Positions 19,342 to 27,384 of a DNA stretch of 64,000 nucleotides are shown here, one piece after another. The DNA comes from Actinopolymorpha singaporensis. Its GTDB lineage: Bacteria; Actinomycetota; Actinomycetes; Propionibacteriales; Actinopolymorphaceae. The position numbers and the translations under genes are program-made. The stretch spans positions 1,488,001 to 1,552,000 of the forward strand of contig NZ_LT629732.1 in NCBI RefSeq assembly GCF_900104745.1, in the 5' to 3' direction. The notes below the pieces were generated by a model that saw only the letters and a program-made list of their open reading frames with translations, was not told the DNA's origin and did no database searches. Each line of letters begins with the position of its first letter. Positions within the stretch are counted from its first letter, which is position 1.

Positions 19342-20033
19342 CAGGCCGCCTGGCCCGGTTGCTCTGCCTGCTCTGTCGGCGCCGCCTGGGCGTGGGCCGC
19401 CGGGTTCGGCCGGCCGGCCGTCTGCGGAAGCGGCAGTCCGAGCCGGTTGAGCCGGACCAGCGACCAGACCTTGACCGCGAGCAGGCCGAGCGCCACCGCG
19501 GTGCACAGGAGTACCGAATGGGTGAACACCATGAGCAGCGCCACCGCCGAGGAGTTGGCGGCCTTGCCCGGCTTGGACCAGTTCGCCAGCCAGATCGGCC
19601 GGTCGACCAGGTGGAAGTAGTTGGGGCTGCGCAGCGGCCAGGCCAGGAACGCCAGCGACACGAACGTGTCCACGACCGCGAACTCGAGCAGGAAGATCCC
19701 TACCGGCAGCGCCATCGCCGGCTCCAGCCAGACCAGCCCGACGTAGAACGCGCCCGCGCACAGCCGGTCGCTCACGATGTCGAACACCGCGCCGATCCGG
19801 GTCTCGGTGTCGGTGAGCCGGGCCAGGGCGCCGTCGGCCATGTCGCCCACCCAGTAGACCGCCAGCGCGACGAGCAGGAGGGTCAGCGACCGGTCGTACG
19901 CGGCGTACAACGCGACGCCCACGGACGCCACGGTGCGGACGAAGGTGACGACGGTCGCACCGGTGAGCAGGCGTTCGGCCTCCGGGCGCTGCCAGCCCCG
20001 CTCCGCGCGGGCCGAGGTGGTCATGGTCGCCAT
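19341..20033 (-). CDS. CDP-alcohol phosphatidyltransferase family protein
   Basis: A 230-residue integral membrane enzyme of the CDP-OH_P_transf family, which moves a phosphate-linked group from a CDP-lipid or CDP-alcohol to an alcohol. The signature D-x2-DG-x2-AR-x8-G-x3-D-x3-D is perfect (DMADGALAR...GAVFDIVSD, about 60-85). Around six TM segments follow, and the last ~30 residues are a Pro/Ala/Gln-rich tail. The ATG at 20033 was chosen over upstream in-frame starts because the extension is low-complexity and antisense-like. Lying between two ManNAcA modules and coupled to a VTT protein, it may make a lipid anchor or inositol-type lipid for the glycan, but phosphatidylglycerol-type synthesis cannot be excluded. 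Confidence 0.85.
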   Translation of the reverse strand: MATMTTSARAERGWQRPEAERLLTGATVVTFVRTVASVGVALYAAYDRSLTLLLVALAVYWVGDMADGALARLTDTETRIGAVFDIVSDRLCAGAFYVGLVWLEPAMALPVGIFLLEFAVVDTFVSLAFLAWPLRSPNYFHLVDRPIWLANWSKPGKAANSSAVALLMVFTHSVLLCTAVALGLLAVKVWSLVRLNRLGLPLPQTAGRPNPAAHAQAAPTEQAEQPGQAA

Positions 20034-20172
20034 CAGTCCCACCCCTTGCGGTACCGCCCGGTGACGTCGTAAGGCCACACCATAACGGGTGATCGGCGGT
20101 GGACGGCGCGTACCGGACCAGGGATGGGGCCACCGGACGGACTGGGAGGAATGTGCTCCGGAGAACGGACGG

Positions 20173-21300
20173 TCAGCCCGCCTCCAGCGCCTCGACTGTC
20201 CGGCGCGCGGCGTGCCCGTCGCCGTAGGGGGTGCCGCGTTCGGCCGTCGGGGCCGGCCGGGCGGCCAGCTCCTTGAGCTGGGCGAGGTGCGGGTCGAGGA
20301 CGTTCCAGCCGCCGGCCAGGGTCTCGGTCCACTCGGTCTCCGTACGCAGCGTCGTGCAGGGAACGCCGAGCAGGAACGCCTCCTTCTGCAGGCCACCGGA
20401 GTCGGTGACCACGCCGCGGGAGCCGAGGACAGCGCGCACCATGTCGGGGTAGGCGAGCGGCGGAAGGACGCGCAGGGCCGGCCGGGCCAGGTCGATGCCG
20501 AACTCCGCGCACCGTGCGAGCAGGCGGGGATGGGCGAGCAGGGCGACCGGGACGTCCAACCCGGCGAGCGCGTCGACCACCGCGGCGAGCCGGGCCGGGT
20601 CGTCGGTGTTGTCGGCGCGGTGCACGGTCGCGACCAGGTAGCCGTCGGGCTCGCCGCCGACGGCCTCGTGGAGTTCGGCGGGCAGGGGCGTGCCGGCCAC
20701 GGCGTCGCGTACGCCGAAGCACACGTCGGTCATCACGTCGCCCACCAGGACCGAGCGGGCGGCCAGGCCCTCGTCGGACAGGTGGGCCATGGCCGCGTCG
20801 GTCGGCGCGAGCAGCAGGTCGGCGGCGTGGTCGGTGAGGACGCGGTTGTGTTCCTCGGGCATCCGCCGGTTGAACGACCGCAGCCCCGCCTCGAGGTGCG
20901 CGACCCGCAGGTGCTGCTTCACCGCGGACAGTGTGCCGGCCAGGGTGGAGTTGGTGTCGCCGTACACCAGCACCCAGTCCGGACGCCGCTGCGCCAGCAC
21001 CGGGTCCAGAGCGGTCAGCATCGCGCCGGTCTGCGCGCCGTGCGTGCCCGAGCCCACGCCGAGATGGACGTCCGGCGCGGGTATCGCGAGGTCGGTGAAG
21101 AACACCTCCGACATCCGGGTGTCGTAGTGCTGACCGGTGTGCACGATCACGTGCCGGTGTCCGGTCGCGGCGAACGCGGCGGCGACCGGGGCCAGCTTGA
21201 CGAACTGCGGCCGGGCGCCCACGACGCTCAGCACCGTCAGCGGGCGCACTGGACGCCCGGCTTGCTCGGCTTGCTCTGGTTGCTCTGGATGCATGGTCAC
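20173..21300 (-). CDS. wecB: UDP-N-acetylglucosamine 2-epimerase, second copy
   Basis: Second non-hydrolysing epimerase of the window, 375 residues. GARPQFVKLAP (28-38), HTGQHYDTRMSE (54-65), YGDTNST (113-119), HLEAGLRS (135-142) and DSGGLQKEAF (about 300) are present. It differs from the first copy (3786-4898): DSGGLQKE instead of DSGGVQEE and RTETEW in place of the RPSTERP segment. These residues line the active site and allosteric UDP-GlcNAc site, so the two enzymes may differ in control or substrate. The start is a GTG with GAGGAG 5 nt upstream; an ATG at 21294 is an alternative. It is divergent from a second dehydrogenase gene. Confidence 0.92.
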   Translation of the reverse strand: MTMHPEQPEQAEQAGRPVRPLTVLSVVGARPQFVKLAPVAAAFAATGHRHVIVHTGQHYDTRMSEVFFTDLAIPAPDVHLGVGSGTHGAQTGAMLTALDPVLAQRRPDWVLVYGDTNSTLAGTLSAVKQHLRVAHLEAGLRSFNRRMPEEHNRVLTDHAADLLLAPTDAAMAHLSDEGLAARSVLVGDVMTDVCFGVRDAVAGTPLPAELHEAVGGEPDGYLVATVHRADNTDDPARLAAVVDALAGLDVPVALLAHPRLLARCAEFGIDLARPALRVLPPLAYPDMVRAVLGSRGVVTDSGGLQKEAFLLGVPCTTLRTETEWTETLAGGWNVLDPHLAQLKELAARPAPTAERGTPYGDGHAARRTVEALEAG

Positions 21301-21459
21301 TGCGGCTCCTCGAGGTGAGCCGGCACCTCGAGGAGACGCCGGCGACCTGCCCGGAACGTTAGCGGCGCGTCACACTCCGTACCGGACTTCGCGGCAGGTT
21401 ACCCTAGCCAGCGACCCGCCGAAGTCCTCGGATCCCTTCCCAGGAAGACGTGTTGCACC

Positions 21460-22785
21460 GTGAAGATCACCGTTGTCGGCCTGGGCAAGATCGGCTTGCC
21501 ACTGGCCGTCCAGTTCGCCGGTAAGGGCCACAGCGTCACCGGCGTGGACATCAACCCGCGGGTCGTGGAGTCGGTGAACGCCGGTATCGAGCCCTTCCCG
21601 GGCGAGGCAGAGTTGGACGTACGCCTGAAGCAGGCGGTGGCCGACGGAGCGCTGACGGCCACGTCCGACTACTCCCGCGCGGTTCCGCAGGCGGAGTACA
21701 TCGTCGTGGTGGTGCCGCTGTTCGTCGACGACGACGGCGTGCCCGACTTCGGCTGGATGGACTCCGCCACCACGGCGATCGCCGCGCACCTGCGCGCCGG
21801 CACGACCGTGATCTACGAGACCACCCTGCCGGTGGGCACCTGCCGAACCCGCTGGAAACCCGCACTGGAACAGGGATCGGCGCTCACCGAGGGCACCGAC
21901 TTCTGGGTGGTCTTCTCACCCGAACGCGTGCTCACCGGTCGCGTATTCGCCGACCTGCGGAAATATCCGAAACTGATCGGCGGGCTCGACCCGGCCGGTG
22001 CCGCGCGGGCACGGGCGTTCTACGAAGCGGTGCTCGACTTCGACCCCCGGACCGACCTACCGCGGCCCAACGGCGTGTGGGATCTGGGTTCTGCCGAAGC
22101 GGCCGAGCTGGCGAAGCTCGCCGAGACGACCTACCGCGATGTCAACATCGGCTTGGCGAACCAGTTCGCGCGGTTCGCCGAGGCCAACGGCATCGACGCG
22201 CTCGCCGTGATCGACGCTGCCAACTCCCAGCCCTACAGCCACATCCACCGCCCGGGCATCGCCGTGGGCGGGCACTGCATCCCGGTCTACCCGCGGCTGT
22301 ACCTCTGGAACGACCCGGCCGCGACCGTGGTGCGGGCCGCCCGCGACGCCAACGCCGCGATGCCTGCGTACGCCGTCGAGGTGCTGGCGCAGACGTACGG
22401 CGACCTGTCCGACGCACGGGTGGTGGTGCTCGGCGCCGCCTACCGGGGCGGAGTGAAGGAGACCGCGTTCTCCGGGGTGTTCGCGACGGTCGCCGCCCTG
22501 CGCCGCAAGGGCGCCCGGGCGGTCGTACACGACCCGCTGTACGACGACGACGAGCTGACCGCGCTCGGGTTCACCGCCTACCGCCTCGGTACGCCCGTCG
22601 ACGCGGCGATCCTCCAGGCCGACCACCCGGACTACCGCGCGATCGGGCCGGCCGACCTGCCCGGCGTACGCGCCCTGGTCGACGGGCGCGCGGTCACCGA
22701 CGCGAGCCGCTGGGCCGGGGTGCCCCGCCGGGTGATCGGTGTCGCGCCGGCGGGTGAACCCGGCGAGACCGCCGACCGGAGCTGA
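21460..22785 (+). CDS. wecC: UDP-N-acetyl-D-mannosamine-type dehydrogenase, second copy
   Basis: Nucleotide-sugar dehydrogenase of 441 residues. NAD motif VGLGKIGLP (5-13), FSPERVLTGRVFADLRKYPKL, and catalytic Cys273 in AVGGHCIPVYP. FSPERV-x-GRVFADLR is common in UDP-HexNAc dehydrogenases (WbpA/TviB/WecC branch). Unlike the first copy, the C-terminal domain reads LGAAYRGGVKETAFSGV and HDPLYDDDEL, which fits that branch better. The start is GTG at 21460. With the divergent epimerase at 20173 it repeats the two-step route to a UDP-uronate. Confidence 0.88.
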   Translation: MKITVVGLGKIGLPLAVQFAGKGHSVTGVDINPRVVESVNAGIEPFPGEAELDVRLKQAVADGALTATSDYSRAVPQAEYIVVVVPLFVDDDGVPDFGWMDSATTAIAAHLRAGTTVIYETTLPVGTCRTRWKPALEQGSALTEGTDFWVVFSPERVLTGRVFADLRKYPKLIGGLDPAGAARARAFYEAVLDFDPRTDLPRPNGVWDLGSAEAAELAKLAETTYRDVNIGLANQFARFAEANGIDALAVIDAANSQPYSHIHRPGIAVGGHCIPVYPRLYLWNDPAATVVRAARDANAAMPAYAVEVLAQTYGDLSDARVVVLGAAYRGGVKETAFSGVFATVAALRRKGARAVVHDPLYDDDELTALGFTAYRLGTPVDAAILQADHPDYRAIGPADLPGVRALVDGRAVTDASRWAGVPRRVIGVAPAGEPGETADRS

Positions 22786-22801
22786 CGCCCTCGACGTTCA
22801 G

Positions 22802-22835
22802 GGCGGTCGGCACGGTCAGGCGGTCGGCACGGTCA
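22802..22835 (+). repeat. 17-bp direct repeat at a gene end
   Basis: Two perfect, adjacent copies of ggcggtcggcacggtca. The stop codon of the minus-strand muramidase gene (22833-22835) is the last triplet of the second copy, similar to the arrangement at 10426-10470. Confidence 0.85.
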
Positions 22836-24089
22836 GCGCGGCCAGCGCTGGTTGGCGAAGGTCCGCAGGTCTTCCATTGATCCGTTGAAGTAGTTCTTGT
22901 CGATCGGGACCTCGGTGTACTGCCAGAAGGTGTGGCCCTTCTGCCAGCCACCAGGCATCGGGCCGGGCTCGGGGTTGTAGCTCGCGATCCACAGCGGGTT
23001 GCGGCCGAACGCCGTGCTGTTGCCGACGCACTGCCGCCACCACGAGCCGTTGGTGTAGATGACCGGGAGCCGGCCGGTGAGCCGCCTGTACTCGTCGCTG
23101 AAGTCGCGGACGAACTCGACGATCTGGTTCGCCGACAGGTCGTAGCAGGTGGACACCCCGACCGCCTCGCCGAACTCGATGTCGAGCTCGCCGGGCAGGG
23201 TCTTGCCGTCGGGCTTCCAGTCCCCGCCGTTGGCGACGAAGAACCGTGCCTGCTCGGCGCCGCTGGACTGGTCGGGCCGGCCGAAGTGGTAGGTGCCGTG
23301 CAGCATGCCGACCTTCGCCGAACCGTTGAACTGCTGGTCGAAGAACGGGTTCTTGTAGGTCGTGCCCTCGGTGGCCTTGACGTAGGCGAACCGGAAGCCC
23401 TGGTCCCGGTAGTAGGGCCAGTCCACGTTGCCCTGGTGGCTCGCCACGTCGATACCGGGCGCCCCTCTGGTCAGCCCGCGCGGCTCCCACCGGGTCTCGG
23501 CCGGCTTCGCCGCGGTCTTCTTCGTGGCTTCTGCCTTCTTCGCGGCGGCGTCCTTCGCGGATGTGGCTCGCGTGAGCTTCTTCGCGGCCTCGGCCCTGCG
23601 GAGTTCGGCGACCCTGCGTTCGGCCGCCTTCTTCGCGGTCGCGGCCCGTGCGACCTCGCGCACCGCCGCGGCGTGCTGCTGGTTGGCGAGCCGCAGGGCG
23701 ATGACTGCCTGTTTGAGGTCGGTCACCTCACGGGTGCCGGCGACGACCCCGTCGGGTGCTGGTGGCCTGGCGGGCTGAGCGGCCTGGCGCTGCGCGGCGG
23801 CAGCCGCGGCGCCCGGCCGGTAGCGGGCGAGGTAGTCGGGGCCACCGAACGACTGCGGGGACATCCGGAGGCCCGGGATGCCGGCCAGGTCGCCCTCGGT
23901 CCTCGGCCCGGCCGCGCCGGCCGCCCGGGATGCCTCGGCGGACGTGGTGGCGTACGACGGTGCGGCGACCCCGAGCGTGAGCGCGGCCGCGCCGACCAGA
24001 GTGGCGGCGCTCCGGGTGAGTGAGGCACGGCGCGAGCGGAGGCGTGGCTGCTCGGTGGCGTGGCTACGCGCGGATGCGGAAAGCCGCAC
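22833..24089 (-). CDS. secreted GH25 muramidase (lysozyme)
   Basis: A secreted hydrolase of 418 residues predicted to cleave the MurNAc-GlcNAc bond of peptidoglycan. Signal peptide at about 20-47 (AATLVGAAALTLGVAAPSYA). Residues 120-200 form an Ala/Lys/Arg-rich helical, probably coiled-coil or wall-binding, linker. The GH25 domain runs 212-418: GIDVASHQGNVDW (212-224), the catalytic DIE (303-305), and the terminal FWQYTEVP and NYFNGSMEDLR elements. The start is a GTG with GGAG 7 nt upstream. The catalytic domain at the C-terminus after a long basic helix is an uncommon layout. It probably remodels the wall where the glycan is attached (inference). Confidence 0.9.
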   Translation of the reverse strand: MRLSASARSHATEQPRLRSRRASLTRSAATLVGAAALTLGVAAPSYATTSAEASRAAGAAGPRTEGDLAGIPGLRMSPQSFGGPDYLARYRPGAAAAAAQRQAAQPARPPAPDGVVAGTREVTDLKQAVIALRLANQQHAAAVREVARAATAKKAAERRVAELRRAEAAKKLTRATSAKDAAAKKAEATKKTAAKPAETRWEPRGLTRGAPGIDVASHQGNVDWPYYRDQGFRFAYVKATEGTTYKNPFFDQQFNGSAKVGMLHGTYHFGRPDQSSGAEQARFFVANGGDWKPDGKTLPGELDIEFGEAVGVSTCYDLSANQIVEFVRDFSDEYRRLTGRLPVIYTNGSWWRQCVGNSTAFGRNPLWIASYNPEPGPMPGGWQKGHTFWQYTEVPIDKNYFNGSMEDLRTFANQRWPR

Positions 24090-24802
24090 TGAGGACTCCT
24101 TCGTTCGGGTGTGCGTCGTTCACACGGGCCACCCGTTCGAGGAGAAAAGTCCTGCGAAACTTCTCGGATTCCTGGCACACATGACCGGGTTGCCGATGCT
24201 GTCGGTGCCGGGGCATGTCGGAGGCCGTGTTCGTTTGTGTTCGTTTTCGGCCCCCGTGGCCGTGCTGCATTGTGCGTGATTTCGGTGAGAGCTTTCAAAT
24301 TCATGTCCCGGCATGCGGAAGCGCAGTGCGGGAGGAAAGCGAAATGTCCTGACGAACCACCCTGCCAGGCGGCGTGGACGAATTTTTCACAGGTCGATCT
24401 TCGAACGACGGTGCAGCCAAGCGTCGACGGCGGATTCCAAGCGTGCAGACGATCTACGGGGTCAGAACCGCGAGCGCCGCCGGACCTGTTGTCGCCCTGT
24501 TTGTCGCACCCAACAGGTTTGTCGCGGACAGTATGAGGAGATCCTTTCTGGGCATCGACGGTCACGCCTGCGGGTATCTCCTGCGACGTGAGAACGCCCA
24601 CAGATCTTCGCATCGGCGAGTCGCATCGGCTGTTCTCGCGGACGGCCCGGACAACTGCCCGAAAGATCGTTCTGTCCGCACCACCCGGCATCTGTTCGTT
24701 TCGGCCATCCTGTCCGTTGATCCCTCAGGGAACCTCGACGGACGTCTGCCGTACGGCGGTCACCGGAACAGGCGCGGGTGGCTTGTCGCCGATGGGGGTG
24801 CT
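24090..24802. other. 713-base intergenic region, lower GC than neighbours
   Basis: It separates the divergent muramidase and sugar transferase genes and is clearly less GC-rich than the rest of the window. An in-frame extension of the sugar transferase (from 24374) is open but has no coding bias and no domain match, so I treat it as leader. I see a promoter for the muramidase gene (24269-24298) with a ~170-nt leader. The leader does not show the conserved blocks of the c-di-AMP (ydaO) riboswitch often found before such hydrolases. Confidence 0.5.
24269..24298 (-). promoter_or_regulatory. sigma-A-type promoter of the muramidase gene
   Basis: On the minus strand TTGAAA (24298-24293) and CACAAT (24274-24269) are separated by 18 bp. 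The start site would be near 24262, giving a leader of about 170 nt. Confidence 0.55.
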
Positions 24803-25480
24803 GTGAGAATCCAGGTGGCGCGAGGGGTCAAGCGGGCGTTCGACATCGGGTTCGCCCTCGCCGGGTTGGGTGTCCTCTCGCCGCTGGTCCTCCTCATCTG
24901 GGTGGCGGTCCGATGGCGGCTGGGGGCCCCCGTGCTCTTCAGTCAGCAGCGCACCGGGATGAACGGCCGGCCGTTCGCCGTCCTGAAGTTCCGTACGATG
25001 ACGGACCGTCGCGACCGCTTGGGCGACCTGCTCCCCGACCACCAGAGGCTCACCCGGCTGGGCCGGTTGCTGCGCGCGCTGAGCCTGGACGAGATCCCGC
25101 AGCTGATCAACGTCCTGCGCGGCGACATGAGCATCGTCGGCCCGCGACCCCTGCTGAGGAAGTACGACCTCTGGTACACCCCGCACGAACGCCGCCGGTT
25201 CGACGTCCGCCCCGGTATCACCGGGCTGGCACAGATCGCCGGCCGCAACACCGTCGGCTGGAGCGCCCGGCTGAGCCTGGACGTGGAGTACGTCGAGCGG
25301 GGGTCGCTGTGGCTGGACCTGAAGATCGTCCTGCGGACCGTGAAGATCGTCTTCACCCGCGAGGGCGTGGTGGTCGACTCCCGAGCGCTGATGTCCGACC
25401 TGGACGAGGAGCGCGGCGAGGCGCTGACCGACGAACTCGTACTGGACGCGACGGCCCGGCGGCTGCTGCGTACCGGCTGA
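24803..25480 (+). CDS. polyprenyl-phosphate sugar (sugar-1-phosphate) transferase
   Basis: Initiating membrane enzyme that places the first sugar-1-phosphate on undecaprenyl (or decaprenyl) phosphate. 225 residues: one hydrophobic/re-entrant segment (12-38) and the catalytic domain with KFRTM (62-66), LSLDEIPQLINVLRGDMSIVGPRP split over 93-116 (catalytic Asp-Glu pair at 96-97), RPGITGLAQ (136-144) and DVEYVE (160-165). This is the short, monotopic PglC-like form without the large N-terminal membrane domain of WcaJ. The start is the GTG at 24803 after a GGGGG site. It marks this window as a complete start-to-elongation glycan locus. Confidence 0.92.
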   Translation: MRIQVARGVKRAFDIGFALAGLGVLSPLVLLIWVAVRWRLGAPVLFSQQRTGMNGRPFAVLKFRTMTDRRDRLGDLLPDHQRLTRLGRLLRALSLDEIPQLINVLRGDMSIVGPRPLLRKYDLWYTPHERRRFDVRPGITGLAQIAGRNTVGWSARLSLDVEYVERGSLWLDLKIVLRTVKIVFTREGVVVDSRALMSDLDEERGEALTDELVLDATARRLLRTG

Positions 25481-25567
25481 CGGTTCGCGGGCGGGGCGGA
25501 CGGGAGGACGGGACGGACCGGGCGGAAGGGACGGCCGGCGCCGCCGGCTCCGTGCCGTCGGGGCTGC

Positions 25568-26272
25568 TCAGCGCGGCTGCGGCCGGGCCGGAACGCCGAC
25601 CACCACGGTCCGCGCGGCCACGTCCCTGGTCACCACCGCCCCGGCGCCGACGAAGGCGCCCGCGCCCACGGTCAGTCCCTGCCGCACGAACGCGTTCGAG
25701 CCCACGGTGGCGCCGGTGGCGAGGTGGACCGAGCCGGCGACGTTGGCGCCGGGCAGCACCGTGGTCACGTCGGCCAGCCGGCAGTCGTGGCCGACCGTGC
25801 TGGTGTAGCTGATCTGTACGTGCCGGCCGAGCACGCACGAGGACGACACGTAGGCCATGGCGAGCACGACGCTCCCGGCCCCGAGGACCGTCTCCGGGCC
25901 GATCACCGCGCGGGGGTGCACGACCGTGCGAGGGGTCAGCCCGCGCCCCTCGAACTCCGCGGACAGCCGGGCCCGGACACCGGGGTCGGAGATCGCCACC
26001 ACGAAGTCGTCGTCGACCTCGTCGGGGTGGACGACCGGCAGGCCGCGGGTCTTCTCGCCGGCGAGCGCGTGGTCGCAGAACACCACCGGCTCGGTCACCG
26101 TGCGGCCGCTACCGGGAGCGCCGGGGGCGCCGCCGGCGCCGTTGCCGAGGGCACCGTTCCCGGCGCTGCCGTTGCCCGGCCGACCAGACGCCGACGCACT
26201 GTCGCGGGCGGCGAGTACTGCGTCGTAGGTCTCCCGGCCGAAGCCGCCCGCTCCCACGATGAACAGCGTCAT
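25568..26272 (-). CDS. PglD/NeuD-type sugar O/N-acetyltransferase
   Basis: A 234-residue sialic acid O-acetyltransferase NeuD/PglD family protein that probably acetylates a nucleotide sugar using acetyl-CoA. An N-terminal Rossmann-like domain (FIVGAGGFGRETYD, 4-17) is followed by a left-handed beta-helix with hexapeptide repeats from about 115; the candidate catalytic His is in STVGHDC. A Gly/Ala/Asn/Pro-rich insert at about 28-56 is not typical of the family. The start ATG has GGGAGG 6 nt upstream. It is convergent with the sugar transferase and divergent from cysD. Confidence 0.88.
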   Translation of the reverse strand: MTLFIVGAGGFGRETYDAVLAARDSASASGRPGNGSAGNGALGNGAGGAPGAPGSGRTVTEPVVFCDHALAGEKTRGLPVVHPDEVDDDFVVAISDPGVRARLSAEFEGRGLTPRTVVHPRAVIGPETVLGAGSVVLAMAYVSSSCVLGRHVQISYTSTVGHDCRLADVTTVLPGANVAGSVHLATGATVGSNAFVRQGLTVGAGAFVGAGAVVTRDVAARTVVVGVPARPQPR

Positions 26273-26478
26273 CGCATCCCTCCCGAGGCCATGCGTGCTC
26301 CCCTTCCGTTACGGTCGTGTCCGTCGGCCGCGTGATGTCCAGGATCCGGTGATGCGAGTGGGTTCCCGTCAGGGTGCAGGTACCATCGCTCCGTCCGTCC
26401 ACGTTGCCGAGATTTTCGAAGTTGCTGCCCATGGGTGGTCCGCCGGAGGACTCACCTCGAAGACCACCTGGTGGTGTT

Positions 26479-27384
26479 ATGCCCCTCGACTACCGCTTGT
26501 CCCACCTGCAGGCCCTCGAGTCCGAATCCATCCACATCATTCGTGAGGTGGCGGCGGAGTTCGAGCGGCCGGCGCTGCTGTTCTCCGGCGGCAAGGACTC
26601 CTGCGTGATGCTGCGCCTCGCCCAGAAGGCGTTCTGGCCGGCCCGCATTCCGTTCGCCCTTTTGCACGTCGACACCGGGCACAACTTCCCCGAGGTGATC
26701 GACTTCCGCGACCGGCTGGTGGCCGACCTCGGCGTACGCCTGGTGGTCGGCTCGGTGCAGGAGGCCATCGACGAGGGGCGGCTGACCGAGCGTCCCGGGC
26801 AGAGCCGCAACCCGCTGCAGACCCAGGTCCTGCTGGAGACGGTCGAGAAGCACAACTTCGACGCGCTCATGGGCGGGGCGCGCCGCGACGAGGAGAAGGC
26901 CCGCGCGAAGGAACGCGTCTTCTCCTTCCGCGACGAGTTCGGCCAGTGGGACCCCAAGAACCAACGCCCCGAGCTCTGGAACATCTACAACGGCCGGATC
27001 CACCCCGGAGAGTCGATCCGGGCGTTCCCGCTGTCCAACTGGACCGAGCTCGACATCTGGCAGTACATCTCCGACGACAGCGTGGAGATCCCGTCCATCT
27101 ACTTCGCGCACCGGCGCAAGGTGTTCGAACGCGACGGCATGCTGCTCGCGGAGTCGGCGGTCCTGCCCCGGCGGGAGGGCGAGGAGCTGCACGAGGCGAC
27201 GGTCCGTTACCGCACGGTCGGCGACATCTCCTGCACCGGAGCGGTGGAGTCGACCGCGGCCACCGTGGCCGACATCATCACCGAGGTGGCCACCAGCCGG
27301 ATCACCGAGCGCGGCGCGACCCGCGCCGACGACCGGGTGAGCGAGGCCTCGATGGAAGACCGCAAGCGGGAAGGTTATTTCTAG
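26479..27384 (+). CDS. cysD: sulfate adenylyltransferase subunit 2
   Basis: Catalytic subunit of ATP sulfurylase (sulfate + ATP to APS + PPi). 301 residues, almost identical in length to Escherichia coli CysD. PP-loop SGGKDS at 36-41 and the conserved HVDTGHNFPEVI, MGGARRDEEKARAKER and NWTELDIWQYI segments. The start ATG at 26479 gives the canonical LxxLExES-type N-terminus; the frame is open upstream without coding sense. The stop shares a base with the cysN GTG (TAGTG). Confidence 0.97.
   Translation: MPLDYRLSHLQALESESIHIIREVAAEFERPALLFSGGKDSCVMLRLAQKAFWPARIPFALLHVDTGHNFPEVIDFRDRLVADLGVRLVVGSVQEAIDEGRLTERPGQSRNPLQTQVLLETVEKHNFDALMGGARRDEEKARAKERVFSFRDEFGQWDPKNQRPELWNIYNGRIHPGESIRAFPLSNWTELDIWQYISDDSVEIPSIYFAHRRKVFERDGMLLAESAVLPRREGEELHEATVRYRTVGDISCTGAVESTAATVADIITEVATSRITERGATRADDRVSEASMEDRKREGYF

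Noticed and set aside
24090-24262. c-di-AMP (ydaO) riboswitch before the muramidase gene
   Set aside because: Expected by gene type, but the conserved blocks of that riboswitch are not present in the leader.
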